Shown piece after piece: positions 1 to 39,606 of a stretch of 64,000 bases of DNA. Under the pieces are notes generated by a model. It saw only the letters and a program-made list of their open reading frames with translations. It had not been told where the DNA came from and searched no databases. Source of the stretch: Gadus chalcogrammus (Eukaryota; Chordata; Actinopteri; Gadiformes; Gadidae); contig NC_079426.1 in NCBI RefSeq assembly GCF_026213295.1, positions 483,548-547,547 on the forward strand. Reading direction: 5' to 3'. The translations under genes were made by a program, and so were the position numbers. Within the stretch, counting starts at the first letter, position 1; each line of letters opens with the position of its first letter.

Positions 1-70
1 CAGGGTCTACTTTGAAGAAAGTGTGTTGTGAAGGGGGTGGTGCAGAGGGGAATCCCCGTACATTTAACCA

Positions 71-1360
71 GATTGTAACTTTGCTGTTACCGTTTTATTG
101 AGTACACCTAGCGGTGGGGGAGACTCTTTACCTTTTTATATACAGTATCTAAGGAGCATTGAACAGCGGTATGCATACATTTAGTAGGAGTGGGAACAGA
201 GAGCAGACATTCCTTCAGTGTTAAAGACAAAACCTACTCGGCATGCCTCACAAGAGAAAGGGTTTAACCGACAATTGAAGAAAAATATATACAGTTTGAG
301 TGTTTTTCAAACTCATTGTCATTGGATTCAATTCGGTAAATGGCAATTCACAATTTAGAAAGATACAGGATGGGTTCAGGCATTAAAAAAAACAACGGAT
401 TAATCTGTAGTTAGAAAGCGAATTGCAATATGCATGAAAAAAAACACTTAAAAACAGAAAACAAATGAAGGTATGCAACCTGATAAATGTTTTCAGCGGA
501 CATGCATTAGATAATAATTCAATTAACACAACTAAACAATCACAGAATCCCCCGGATAAAAAAACCAGCACGCTTTGAATTACTTACCACCTTTCAGCGA
601 GAGCAAAGAGTTCTCAGCAGTCGTGTACCAAGTAGTCCTCGTCTGATGGTGTGCTGTTGCTCTCCCTCTTCCTCCCTCCCGCCTGCTCTGCAACCTCCAC
701 GCTCTGCAACCTCCACGCTCTGAGTGGTACAACCCTCATGTTCCCTCAAGTAAGAACAGACACGATGTCTCCATAGCTTGAGTCGTACTGACAAACAATC
801 ATTATTGGACATCTCCAACCCCTCATGCTGTTCTTAATAAAAATGGTTATATACATATGCACATTTATTGCACAAAATGTGTTTCTGAATCTCCATTATA
901 TATTTGTTTATATATTCTGTATGTATACTTACCCTTTTTTTGGTTGGCTAAGGATTAGTTTTGCTTTTAGTTTTGCTTTTTTTTTTGTATCAATAAAGTA
1001 TGTTATTTCAATGTCTTCATACAGTAGTTTTTGCAGTAATATTGGTTTAACATTATTGACTTCAAGCAATTTGAAAGAAAATTACCCTTCTAGTTCCCTT
1101 TACGTTCATGATTGAACAGGAAATCAGAATTGCACCAGTTACTATTGTATATCATCTAAAATATATTTTTCCGGCAATGAGTAAAAGTCATACAAGACCG
1201 GGTTGTAACTTTGCTGTTACTGTTTAATTTACTGCACATAGTGTTGCTGGAGCCTCTTTACCTTTTAATATGCAGTATCCAAAGGAGCATTGAACCGCGG
1301 CATGTATACATTTAGTAAGTGTGTGAACGGAGAGCAGACATTCCTTCAGTGATAAGGGCA
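71..1360. repeat. Direct repeat of ~160 bp, copies at 71-235 and 1201-1360
   Basis: Both copies run from TTGTAACTTTGCTGTTAC through GGAGCATTGAAC to GAGCAGACATTCCTTCAGTG with scattered substitutions. They are 1.1 kb apart in the same orientation. This could be a local duplication or two insertions of one dispersed element; no terminal repeats are evident. Confidence 0.7.
864..869 (-). terminator. abcc2: ABCC2 poly(A) signal candidate
   Basis: TTTATT on the plus strand, about 1.15 kb past the ABCC2 stop. I chose it as the first clear AATAAA on the coding strand; variant signals nearer the stop cannot be excluded. Confidence 0.25.
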
Positions 1361-1888
1361 TGCCTCTAGAGTAAGAGTGTAAAAGTCATACAAGACCGGC
1401 ATATGTCTGGGACATTTCGGTGTCTAATCAGATATGTTTTTTGGTTATGCTACATTTGTTGGTCATCCATCCATGGTCATATGTAACATGTTCTTGAATA
1501 GGTTTTTATCATTAACTGTAACATGCCACCTGAACACAATTCAAAGAGAGAAAAGAGCACCGCAAGCGTTTTCTTCTTTAGGAGTAGTCAGTTTTATCAG
1601 ACGCGTGTTGACTCCGATAAACACAACAAACTCAAACATTGCAAACATTCATGAACAGTACAGTGAGTGAAAAATCAGGCAGTCTTTGCAATATCACAAA
1701 TTAGAAAATAATTCTTATCTAATCACCCTCGGTGGCAATATAAACATCGTTGTATGAACAGGTTGTGCGTTATAACCCATTTCATGTAGTCTTATACAGT
1801 CCGATAACAGACGCAAAGATGTTGAAACGCTCAACATCGGCATCAAATATTGTTGTGGTAATTATAAATTATTTGTGCACTTGGCCAC

Positions 1889-28548
<26,660 letters not shown>

Positions 28549-29587
28549 AGCTGCCTGGAGATGAGCGCCGACGCCGCTCAGATGACCAGACAATAACCCC
28601 ACCAACACATGTGTCGGTGTCGGGACGCTAGCTTTAGGGGCGCCCGCACGCCAGCGGCAAGTTCCACGGCTCCAGGGACGGCAGTGTGTGTGAGTGTGTC
28701 ACCGCGAAGGACTTTCAGTTATGAAACGTCTAAAAACAGAGCTGACAGTTAAACCTCTTCATTCACACACACAGGATAAGACTAGCACACCCAGTGGTGC
28801 TGTATCTCGCGTTAGGAGCCGGCTGATTAATGTTTAGCCCGAGACTTGCAATGCGTCCTTTAAAGACCGTCCCCAAGGATGGATTTTGACCATTACAAAC
28901 AATTAGTCACTGCGCTGTAAACAAAAGCAATCACTGCCAAGTACTCTATTCTAGAACGCTGGCACACTACATAACTGTGGACTGCCTAAATGAGTGACAC
29001 GATGAACAAGGCTCCTCCCATGCACCATAGTTTGTCCCAACTGGAGAGCTGGGTCGGAGAGCTCTCGTGTCTCAGGCAAAGCAGAGGGGAAAAAAGCATG
29101 GGGCAGAAGTGCGAGTTTGAACGTGCCGAGGGGTAGATGAAAGACTGTAGCGGGACTTGCACAACCAGACCCCTCCTCCCCCTTCCTGCCCATGTGTGTG
29201 TATGAAAGCGCTCCGTAGCAGGGTTGTCGGGGGACGTAGCGTTCACGCACGCTACGTCTTTCACGTAGCATCCCTTTAATTCTCCAGGCTATACATGTGC
29301 GTGTGCTTGGCATTCCACCGGTATCAGTGCACGTGGATCTGTATATTTGTCGATGTGTCTATAAAACATGTAGTAAATTATTGTGAGCTTTTCTTTTCTT
29401 ACATGAACCCAGTGCATCCAGCACATCCGTGAATACAGTTAAGGTTAAGGCTCAACCAACAAATATGTTGCTTTGATGCTTGCTCGAGAACAATGGCTCT
29501 GAAGTAGGTTGGACGCAGTTAAGAGGGGCCCTGCTGCTAGCCAAGGACATTTGGTTTACAATATGAGAGCGAAGCAGGCCTACCGTT

Positions 29588-29686
<99 letters not shown>

Positions 29687-30684
29687 CACCTCTCTCTATA
29701 TAGGCCTACCTCTCTCTACATCTGTTTCCCATTCGGAACACGAAAACCTCAAAGAGCTGGTTCCCCAAAACACATCAACAACAGAGCTCCACATATTGTT
29801 TGGTCGTCCTCTGTTTTCTCCCAGTGTAGGTGGTGATTATCTCTTGGCGTGACCTGTCTGCTCATTACAGCAAACAAACAGGAAATATTAACTTTGCCTT
29901 AATTTGATTAAAGATCTGTGCTTGCGGGGAGTGCCTGCTATAAATCCATAAATAGGACAGGTAAGAGGGAAAATGCCATCAGATACCCAATTAGCAATAT
30001 CCATGCACTTGTGTGCGTGTGTTAAAGATAATGAAGTATGTACTACCAAACAATAAACATGGCTTCCATTCAGAGACTCTGCGTAAACAGAGTCTACAGT
30101 CCAATGCCTCTCGTGTCCAAAGCCAGAGCAAAGGAAAAAAATGACTATAGCATTTAGCAAGATAGCATGATAAGAATTAGTCATTGCCTAATAAAGTTGA
30201 GCTTCAATCACCGTGGCGTGACTCTTTTGGTTACTTACCATATAGCTGGGGATAATATAACTAGGGAAAGGTTATGCAAGGCGCTTCACTCATTGGTCTT
30301 TTTCTGTATTGCTGATAGTAAACATGTGTAAAGAAATGTTATGTAGTGTGCTGTACTCATTTGCAGGATGACCCTGACCATCCAAACACTATCTCTCGGT
30401 TAATCATTACATCCCTGTTGATAGCAACATCAGACTCACTCAAACATGGATGAGTTTGCAATTTTGAGTGTGTGTGTGAGACCAAGGATGGCAGCATGAC
30501 ATCCTCAAATATTCTAAGGCACAAGTAATTGTACATATTTTTTAAGTTTTATAAGGTATCAAATGTATGTGTATATGTCAATATAAAGAGAGTGTCAGGA
30601 GTGTGTAAAGCAAGAGAAAGAGTCCACATTCCAATAGAAATTAAGGGAAGTTCAATAAAATGCATCAATGAAAAAGGTATTCAA
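28549..30684. other. Intergenic region between CUTC 3' end and ABCC2 start
   Basis: No protein-like frame or recognisable promoter motif was identified. It must contain the ABCC2 promoter and 5'UTR (upstream of 28548 on the minus strand). A 45-bp segment with CCCAGTGGTGCTGTATCTCG at 28788-28832 resembles one at 27360-27404 in ABCC2 intron 1. A (CT)n tract lies at 29588-29683. Confidence 0.5.
29588..29683. repeat. (CT)n microsatellite
   Basis: About 48 CT units in the ABCC2-CUTC intergenic region. Confidence 0.99.
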
Positions 30685-30690
30685 TTTATT
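30685..30690 (-). terminator. cutc: CUTC poly(A) signal candidate
   Basis: TTTATT on the plus strand is AATAAA on the minus strand, about 130 bp past the CUTC stop codon. It would give a short 3'UTR. No competing AATAAA is closer. Confidence 0.55.
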
Positions 30691-30819
30691 AAATTCTCCA
30701 CAACCTTGACAAATCTCATGGAACGTTGCATTCCAAAGCACAAAAAGTACGGTTGTCATATCAACTTGAGGCGAATCCATCCCATGGTGACACCATCTGA
30801 TGCCCTCCACACAGCACTG

Positions 30820-33800
30820 TCACATGGCATTTCTGGCGATTGCGTTGAGGTTGCGAACCTTGCTCGCATCTGCCACCTTCAGGCCATACTCGGGAGCTGA
30901 GAAAGAGGCGCCCATCGTCACGGAGCTATTCCTGTGTGGGAGAGCACAGAATCGTTCATGTTAAGTTGCAAGCCATAAAGTAGCCGGTCGTGGGTTGAGG
31001 ATCTGTGGTAGCCTGTGTGCCCTGGGGTTCGATAAATGAGTTTGTTCCTTGTACTAGCTGGTGACTCAAACTCTTTTTGTGCGGCCCATCTTAATAATTT
31101 ACGTTGAAACCCACCTAAACTTCATGGCGGAATCCCGACCCGATCGGGCAGAGCAGTGAAATTCCTGAGCCCTGGATCCTTCCAGAATTCTTTGGAGGTT
31201 CCTCTCTGTGATGCCACCACCTGAGTTAAAAACAAACCAAACGTTACAAAATGTCACGTGTCGGTTGTGCCAAAGTGATTATCTTTTACCTATGGCCCAA
31301 AATGGTGTATTATAGTCCAACAAGTGGCTCTATGTTGATGTCATACCATGAGTCAGCCTTTCAGTGACAAAATGTTACAAAAAAACAACATCTTCGAAAT
31401 GGCTTGAAGACTTATCTTACGGTCTTATGGATTCTTATAGATTCAATTGGCAGCACCTTTATGATGCCTAAGTTGTTTTTTCTTAACTGTGTGGAGGATG
31501 CATGGAGGACTACCTGTGATAACATCAGACCCCTGCAATCATCAACCTCGCAAAAACATATTAAGCCTCAGGGCTTAAATATATTCATATTGGTTGATCC
31601 ATCAATCAACTGTCATAGCAACAAAGCCCCCATACAGTCACAAGTACCTCATTTACACACAGATATATAACTCTTGTTGGATACGGTGAAAGAAGACCAA
31701 CTGACTCGTACTCACCTGGCATAATGGAAATTCTGCCTTTAGCCTGTCAAAGTGAGAAGATTATGATTATGAAAACATGTAGAGAACAGAGTGTACAGTG
31801 ATAACCTGAGCCCCTGAGCCATGGCGATATGAACGTCACGCTCCACCGGTTGGAGCGTGAGCTCCCAGCGTCCTGACCTTCATACCTGTTTAACCAGACG
31901 CTTGAGGACAGGCAGACCCTCCAGCGCCGAGCAGTCACAGCCGCTCGTCAGCAGCCGCTGGAACCCCAGAGACATCAACGTCTCCAGCGCCGCCTCGGGG
32001 TCCTGCACCATGTCAAACGCTGTGGGGGGGGGCACCTCTTCAACACACGGGGTTCACCCACCCAGGGGGAGACACCTCCTCAACACACGGGGTTCACCCA
32101 CACAGGGGGAGACACCTCTTCAACACACGGGGTTCACCCACCCAGGGGGGGAGACCTCTTCAACACACGGGGTTCACCCACCCAGGGGGAGACCTCTTCA
32201 ACACACGGGGTTCACCCACCCAGGGGGAGACCTCTTCAACACACGGGGTTCACCCACCCAGGGGGAGACCTCTTCAACACACGGGGTTCACCCACCCAGG
32301 GGGGGAGACCTCTTCAACACACGGGGTTCACCCACCCAGGGGGGGAGACCTCTTCAACACACGGGGTTCACCCACCCAGGGGGAGACACCTCTTCAACAC
32401 ACGGGGTTCACCCACCCAGGGGGAGACACCTCTTCAACACACGGGGTTCACCCACACAGGGGGGGGAGACCACTTCAACACACGGGGTTCACCCACCCAG
32501 GGGGGGAGACCTCTTCAACACACGGGGTTCACCCACCCAGGGGGAGACCTCTTCAACACACGGGGTTCATCCACCCAGGGGGAGACCTCTTCAACACACG
32601 GGGTTCACCCACCCAGGGGGAGACCTCTTCAACACACAGGGTTCATCCACCCAGGGGGAGACCTCTTCAACACACGGGGTTCACCCACCCAGGGGGAGAC
32701 CTCTTCAACACACGGGGTTCACCCACCCAGCCACTATGAGTACAAGCCGAGGCTGTGAGTTTTTAGAGAACTATCCGAGGATTGAAGTGGTTCTCTAATG
32801 TCTACTTGGTGTGTCTTTAGATTGTGATGAACTTCATAGGATATATATCTGATGCATCATATGAAGTCTGAAGTCTAGAAAATGCATTTCCTGCTGAAGA
32901 TGCCGTGAGTGCTATAGTGTTAAAAAATGTTTAATAAAGCTGCACAGTTTAAAAAAAAAGTATTTGTTGAATAGCTTTAAATCAGGAGAAAAGATTTGAA
33001 CAGGGTTCAAAAGTTTAAAGTCTTCACGGAGTCAACAATGTCAACATGTCAAATAATTGGAAACAAATGAAAAGTTGAAAAGTTAAACAAATGCCTAAAG
33101 TGATAAAGATTGAGTAAAGTTGAACGTTTGAATAAAGTGTAACAACAACTGTGAATATAAGTGTAATGTGTACTGGTTATGTCCAGCCTGCCCTCTCACC
33201 ATAACGCTCTCTTTGGTTTGAGGCAGTGATCCTGACTGGACCGCTTCCCCCCCACCTGCCAGCTAGCAGCCCGTTCCCCCGCACCTCCACCTGCCAGCTA
33301 GCAGCCCTTTCCCCCGCACCTCCACCTGCCAGCTAGCAGCCCATTCCCCCCCCCCCCTCCACCTGCCAGCTAGCAGCCCATTCCCCCCCCCCCCCCTGCC
33401 AGCTAGCAGCCCATTCCCCAGCACCTCCACCCTCCCTGCCAGCTAGCAGCCCATTCCCTCCCCCCCCCACCTGCCAGCTAGCAGCCCATTCCCCCGCACC
33501 TCCACCCCACCAGGGGCGCTCCTCATCCCCCCCCACCTGCCAGCTAGCAGCCCATTCCCCCTCCCCCCACCTGCCAGCTAGCAGCCCATTCCCCCTCCCC
33601 CCACCTGCCAGCTAGCAGCCCATTCCCCCCCCCCCCACCTGCCAGCTAGCAGCCCATTCACCCGCACCTCCACCCCACCAGGGGCGCTCCTCATCCCCCC
33701 CCACCTGCCAGCTAGCAGCCCATTCACCACCACCTCCACGCCACCAGGGGCGCTCCTCATTCTCTCGTCCATTTCCTAACAGTCTATAGATGCTGCCATC

Positions 33801-36800
33801 GTGGCACCCGTTGCACCCTTAACACTCCCTAGAAGGAGGGATCCCCGTTTCTTCTCTCCTTCTCAAATTCCCGATAATTAGGGTCTTTCCTTGCTCTTTG
33901 GAGGGGCTTACAGGCTTAGTGCCATAAAGCGTGTCCGTGAAGCCCTTTCAGACAGTAACTGTGATCAAGGGCTAATAACATAGGCTTGACTTACTATACA
34001 ACAAGAGCACCAACAAAACACATCTCAGCTACCTGTTGTAGCTTTGCCGTCAATTTGAATGATCGCACGCAATTCCAATTAAAGATGAATGTTTAGGGAT
34101 GTGTACATATGTTTGTATGCATGTACATATATGTTCAGGATGATTGCTATTATGCTAAAACTAGTTATATCTTTACATTAAAAAAATATATAATATGTTT
34201 TATATTTAATATTCAATATTATAAATATAATTTTTGGAGGAAATTACTTAACTTTATCTTTAAAACAACATGTAATATATGTCATTGCTTACAAAAGCTC
34301 TGGAACACTTTTCCACTATAATACCAGACAAACGGCCACTATAAGAAGATTGAATTTACCTCTGTGGAAGGTGACGGGAAGAGGACGAGAAAGCGCTGTG
34401 GATTTAAAAATAAAACAATATGTTATTTTAGTAAAACATGCAACACTTCAACACTGTTACGCTGCAGTTTTAGGTTGCCTCCCTTTTCCCTAGCAAGGGA
34501 CGTAGCAAACACTAAAACTTCAGTTACACATCGAATGCTCTATAAATACAGTAAAACCGGTAAAGAATACTTCAGTTCAGAATGAATGAAACTTGCTTCT
34601 CTCACCATGACATCAGACATAATGCTACCTGAGCCTGGGCATTCTAAAGATGGTATCTATAAATGTGCCAGCTGGGTAAGAGTTCAGCTCTGTCTATTCA
34701 CCGTGTCACGAATCAGTTAATAGAATGACTATTGCCAGTTATATCAATAACATTCTCCCTACTCGATTGCCTTATCGGCTATAACCCACCTCCAGAATGG
34801 TAAACACTGTTTCTCTTGCTCAGATGTCAAGGCTGTAGCTCAACATAAGTACATGGTGGTGTAGCGTGTTGTAGTGTCCAGGTGATCCACTCCCACACTA
34901 AAGGTCCTGGGTTCGAGTGCCAATGTCCACAGCCAATCTCTGTATGCGTCGTTGAGCAAGATGTCTCACCCTATTACCTCTATGTGAATATTATGAAGTG
35001 ACGGCTTTGGATACTTGTGATTTACAGCAGTCTATTTTGTTTAATCTAAGTTGCTAAACTAATGCTTTCTGAGTATTAATTCAGCCCAGGCCAATGATGT
35101 CATGAGCGGCAGCTGCTAAAGGGAAGCTATAAAGGACAAGGACTATTATAAAGGACAAGAGTGATTAACTCGAAAGTACCCAGTAACTAAAGGATGGGTT
35201 AACCCAAAGGTACCCAGTAACTAAAGGAGGGGTTAACTTGAAGGTACCCAGTAACTAAAGGATGGGTTAACCCAAAGGTACCCAGTAACTAACGGAGGGG
35301 TTAACCCAAAGGTACCCAGTAACTAAAGGAGGGGTTAACTCGAAGGTACCCAGTAACTAAAGGAGGGGTTAACCCAAAGGTACCCAGTAACTAACGGAGG
35401 GGTTAACCCAAAGGTACCCAGTAACTAAAGGAGGGGTTAACCCAAAGGTACCCAGTAACTAAAGGAGGGGTTAACCCGAAGGTACCCAGTAACTAAAGGA
35501 GGGGTTAACCCGAAGGTACCCAGTAACTAAAGGAGGGGTTAACTCGAAGGTACCCAGTAACTAAAGTAGGGGTTAACTTGAAGGTACCCAGTAAATAAAG
35601 GAGGGGTTAACCAAAGGTACCCAGTAACTAAAGGAGGGGTTAACCCGAAGGTACCCAGTAACTAAAGGAGGGGTTAACTCGAAGGTACCCAGTAACTAAA
35701 GTAGGGGTTAACTTGAAGGTACCCAGTAACTAAAGGAGGGGTTAGCCCAAAGGTACCCAGTAACTACAGGAGAGGTTAACCCAAAGGTACCCAGTAACTA
35801 AAGGAGGGGTTAACCCAAAGGTACCCAGTAACTAAAGGAGGGGTTAACCCAAAGGTACCTAGTAACTAAAGGAGGGGTTAACCCAAAGGTACCCAGTAAC
35901 TAAAGGAGGGGTTAACCCGAAGGTACCCAGTAACTAAAGGAGGGGTTAACCCAAAGGTACCCAGTAACTACAGGAGAGGTTAACCCAAAGGTACCTAGTA
36001 ACTAAAGGAGGGGTTAACTTGAAGGTACACAGTAACTAAAGGAGGGATTAACCCGAAGGTACCCAGTAACTAAAGGAGAGGTTAACCCAAAGGTACCTAG
36101 TAACTAAAGGAGGGGTTAACTTGAAGGTACCCAGTAACTAAAGGAGGGGTTAACCCAAAGGTACCCAGTAACTAAAGGAGGGGTTAACCCGAAGGTACCC
36201 AGTAACTAAAGGAGGGGTTAACTCGAAGGTACCCAGTAACTAAAGGAGGGGTTAACCCAAAGGTACCCAGTAACTAAAGGAGGGGTTAACTCGAAGGTAC
36301 CCAGTAACTAAAGGAGGGGTTAACCCAAAGGTACCCAGTAACTAAAGGAGGGGTTAACCCAAAGGTACCCAGTAACTAAAGGAGGGGTTAACCCGAAGGT
36401 ACCCAGTAACTAAAGGAGGGGTTAACCCAAAGGTACCCAGTAACTAAAGGAGGGGTTAACCCAAAGGTACCCAGTAACTAAAGGAGGGGTTAACTCGAAG
36501 GTACCCAGTAACTAAAGGAAGGGTTAACCCAAAGGTACCCAGTAACTAAAGGAGGGGTTAACCCGAAGGTACCCAGTAACTACAGGAGGGGTTAACCCGA
36601 AGGTACCCAGTAACTAAAGGAGGGGTTAACCCAAAGGTACCCAGTAACTAAAGGAGGGGTTAACCCGAAGGTACCCAGTAACTAAAGGAGGGGTTAACCC
36701 AAAGGTACCCAGTAACTAAAGGAGGGGTTAACTCGAAGGTACCCAGTAACTAAAGGAGGGGTTAACCCAAAGGTACCCAGTAACTAAAGGAGGGATTAAC

Positions 36801-38887
36801 TCGAAGGTACCCAGTAACTAAAGGAGGGTTAACTTGAAGGTACCCAGTAACTAAAGGAGGGGTTAACCCAAAGGTACCCAGTAACTAAAGGAGGGGTTAA
36901 CTTGAAGGTACCCAGTAACTAAAGGAGGGGGTAACTTGAAGGTACCCAGTAACTAAAGGAGGGTTAACTTGAAGGTACCCAGTAACTAAAGGAGGGATTA
37001 ACCCAAAGGTACCCAGTAACTAAAGGAGGGGTTAACCCAAAGGTACCCAGTAACTAAAGGAGGGGTTAACTTGAAGGTACCCAGTAACTAAAGGAGGGGG
37101 TAACTTGAAGGTACCCAGTAACTAAAGGAGGGGTTAACCTAAAGGTACCCAGTAACTAAAGGAGGGGTTAACTTGAAGGTACCCAGTAACTAAAGGAGGG
37201 GTTAACTTGAAGGTACCCAGTAACTAAAGGAGGGGGTAACTTGAAGGTACCCAGTAACTAAAGGAGGGGTTAACCAAAGGTACCCAGTAACTAAAGGAGG
37301 GGTTAACTCGAAGGTACCCAGTAACTAAAGGAGGGGTTAACCTAAAGGTACCCAGTAACTAAAGGAGGGGTTAACTCGAAGGTACCCAGTAACTAAAGGA
37401 GGGGTTAACCCAAAGGTACCCAGTAACTAAAGGAGGGGTTAACCCAAAGGTACCCAGTAACTAAAGGAGGGGTTAACCTAAAGGTACCCAGTAACTAAAG
37501 GAGGGGTTAACTTGAAGGTACCCAGTAACTAAAGGAGGGGTTAACTCGAAGGTACCCAGTAACTAAAGGAGGGGTTAACTTGAAGGTACCCAGTAACTAA
37601 AGGAGGGATTAACCCAAAGGTACCCAGTAACTAAAGGAGGGGTTAACTTGAAGGTACCCAGTAACTCCATGCAGAGCTCGGCGTCCACCCGTCCGTCCTC
37701 TGTCAGGACCCCCAGCACCAGCCCGTCCGCCCCGTTGCTCTTCATCAGCTGGATGTCCCTCCTCATCACCTCCACCTCCTGCTCCGAGTACAGGAAGTCC
37801 CCCCCTCGCGGGCGGATCATGACGTAGATCGGGACCTTGACATTCTGCTTCACCACCTGCAGGAGTCCTGAACCCGACGGCGGTGACGGGAGGTCGTGAG
37901 GCCGTTTGGCCAGCAGGGGGGGTGGAACCAGACTTTTGTTATTTTGTGTGATTTTTGTTATTATCGTTTCCTTACAAATCTTCCCTAGACAGCATAACGT
38001 TCCATGTATATGTGAATTGGTTTGGATTTCTGGTTGTGAAAGAATATTATGGGAAATGTTAATCATGTTCTATGATGAAATATTTGCAGATGCCATCTGC
38101 ATCTGTGACATGGAACATATGAGAACATGGTACATCTAATGGACCGGTTTTCCCTCCCCAGTATTCCTTAGTTTGAGTATCTCTGTGTCTCACCCACACT
38201 GGGCGTCAGCCCGCCCTCCAGAAGGCTGGAGCACAGTTCCAGCCGCGCCGCCCCTAAGAGGAAAGACAAACGGTTGGACCAGCATTGATCTAATCCAGGG
38301 GTCACCAACACAGTGCCCGCGGGCCCCAGGGCGCCCGCAAGGACCACGTGAGGCGCCCGCAGGCCTGTTCTAGAAACAGCACTACTCATTCTTGAACAAC
38401 TCTTTCCCACCTTTTTTAAGTCATTGTTGATAATTGTTGTGAGAAATCATTAACATGACTTAATTAATTAACATGTCTTTACATAGATGAGAATCATTAA
38501 TTATTAATATTAATATATAACTAAAGGCAAACTGAGCAAATTTGTCATTTCAGAAGAGTGCATAGAACTGGGTGCCCTTCATATGACTCAGTGCCCATGA
38601 AGTAGCTCTCAGGTTCAAAAAGGTTGGTGACCCCTGATCCCATGACCACAAATGGGGCAGTACTCATTGTACTCATTAGTAGTGCAATGTTATAAGATGT
38701 CTGAATTAAATGTTTATTATGCAAAGCATGTTCACAACTGACCCTGTCCGTTCATAATTATGTGTTATTACTTTTGCACCAGAGAATACACCAGACCACA
38801 GAGCGTGTTCCACCAACCTCCGCGTTCAGCGTTCACCGCAGACTCAACAGAATCCACACACACCTCCATCAAGAAGCCTTCCGCCAT
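30820..38887 (-). CDS. cutc: CUTC, copper homeostasis protein cutC homolog (8 exons, complete)
   Basis: Cytosolic CutC-family protein with a TIM-barrel fold that binds copper; the exact reaction is not settled. Coding exons: 38818-38887, 38194-38253, 37658-37867, 34360-34395, 31886-32019, 31716-31743, 31115-31220, 30820-30931; 756 nt, 251 residues plus stop, all phases consistent. Human CUTC is 273 residues; the difference is an N-terminal extension missing here. Diagnostic blocks: GFLMEVCVDSVESAVNAERG, YVMIRPRGGDFLYS, RPLPVTFHRAFDM, LTSGCDCSALEGLP, GRISIMPGGGITERNLQRI, EFHCSARSGRDSAMKF. Exons 4 (36 bp) and 6 (28 bp) are tiny and were found only by following phase. Start chosen at MAEGFL because no in-frame start lies upstream before the (AC)n tract; a 5'UTR exon further upstream is possible. 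The donor of exon 3 is the first unit of a 2.5-kb tandem array. Confidence 0.95.
32029..32732. repeat. 38-bp minisatellite, about 19 copies, CUTC intron 4
   Basis: Unit CCTCTTCAACACACGGGGTT then CACCCACCCAGGGGGAGA. It starts directly at the poly-C tract of the exon 5 acceptor; length variation is mostly in the G run. Confidence 0.96.
33240..33770. repeat. Polymorphic-length minisatellite, CUTC intron 4
   Basis: Core CACCTGCCAGCTAGCAGCCC then ATTCCCCC in about 14 copies, some followed by CACCCCACCAGGGGCGCTCC. Poly-C length varies. Confidence 0.93.
34850..34990 (+). mobile_element. tRNA-derived SINE-like element, CUTC intron 3
   Basis: Contains GGTCCTGGGTTCGAGTGCC (B box) followed by GTTGAGCAAGATGTCTCACC, a body sequence common to teleost tRNA SINEs. 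An A-box-like TGGTGGTGTAGCG lies upstream. Confidence 0.55.
35155..37668. repeat. 34-bp array copying the donor of CUTC exon 3, about 74 copies
   Basis: Unit GGTACCCAGTAACTAAAGGA then GGGGTTAACCCAAA. On the gene strand each unit reads AGTTACTGG|GTACCTT, which is exactly the last nine bases of exon 3 plus the 5' splice site at 37657-37658. The array runs 2.5 kb into intron 3. Confidence 0.97.
38296..38636. mobile_element. Non-autonomous hAT-type element (MITE), CUTC intron 1
   Basis: Perfect 14-bp terminal inverted repeats, CAGGGGTCACCAAC at 38296-38309 and GTTGGTGACCCCTG at 38623-38636, bound a 341-bp segment with no coding sequence. The CAGGGGTCACCAAC end is typical of Charlie-like hAT elements. 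The 8-bp flanks ATCTAATC and ATCCCATG match at five positions, so the target duplication is eroded. Confidence 0.85.
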
Positions 38888-38899
38888 CCTCCTGTCTGA

Positions 38900-38901
<2 letters not shown>

Positions 38902-38990
<89 letters not shown>
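38902..38990. repeat. (GT)n microsatellite just upstream of CUTC start codon
   Basis: About 44 GT units; on the gene strand (AC)n ends 14 bp before the ATG. Confidence 0.99.
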
Positions 38991-38991
<1 letters not shown>

Positions 38992-39486
38992 CAGCATTGG
39001 TGAGCATGAGGGTGTGGTGTGTGTTGGGAGGGGAGGAAACCAAAATAAAAAATTATACACGTAATTTTAATATGCAATAACTGCAAGGTTAATAATGTTG
39101 ATAATTTTTTAAGTGACATAGAATATGCTTTATGCAGACTGAATGCATACATTTGAATTAAATTAGATGAAAACCGTAAAAGATCAAGCACAAAGCCAAG
39201 ATTACTTGTTAATGTATTTAATATGAATATCTTAAAAAATATTTCATACAATGCTTTGGTCTATAGCAAATTATTACGAGAAAAATGCAGTCCCCCCTGC
39301 AGTAGTCTACTAGTAGGCTAGGTCGCCTAGACTTAGTTTAATCAATATTTAGATACACTCTTATGAAACTAACAGCAGTTCACACTGAAAATAGATAACA
39401 TTCAAACAATCAAAAAGGGAATAACATCTTCAAGAAATACGACAAAGCTTATTCAATTCATTACGTATTCGATCCCAGCACACCCG

Positions 39487-39494
39487 TGACGTCA
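39487..39494. promoter_or_regulatory. CRE palindrome in the CUTC-COX15 intergenic promoter region
   Basis: A perfect TGACGTCA lies 113 bp upstream of the COX15 start codon, between the divergent CUTC and COX15 genes. CREB/ATF binds this octamer. The head-to-head layout suggests a bidirectional promoter, as reported for the human pair. Confidence 0.5.
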
Positions 39495-39606
39495 CGGTTC
39501 ACAGTGGACGTGCTTCCCTGTGTTAGGAAACATGCTGTCGTAACGATTTACCTAACCACTGCCTGGCACATCTACCTAGTGGGACCGAACCAGTACCTGC
39601 TCAAAG

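Noticed and set aside
28951..29313. 120-codon minus-strand frame upstream of ABCC2
   Set aside because: No recognised domain, no splice context and no codon-level signal; likely chance.
31857..32798. 313-codon plus-strand frame of Thr-His-Gly-Val-His-Pro-Pro repeats
   Set aside because: It is the 38-bp array in CUTC intron 4 plus antisense of exon 5.
35155..37668. Regular 34-bp array as a possible CRISPR array
   Set aside because: Units are head to tail without unique spacers, in a eukaryotic intron.
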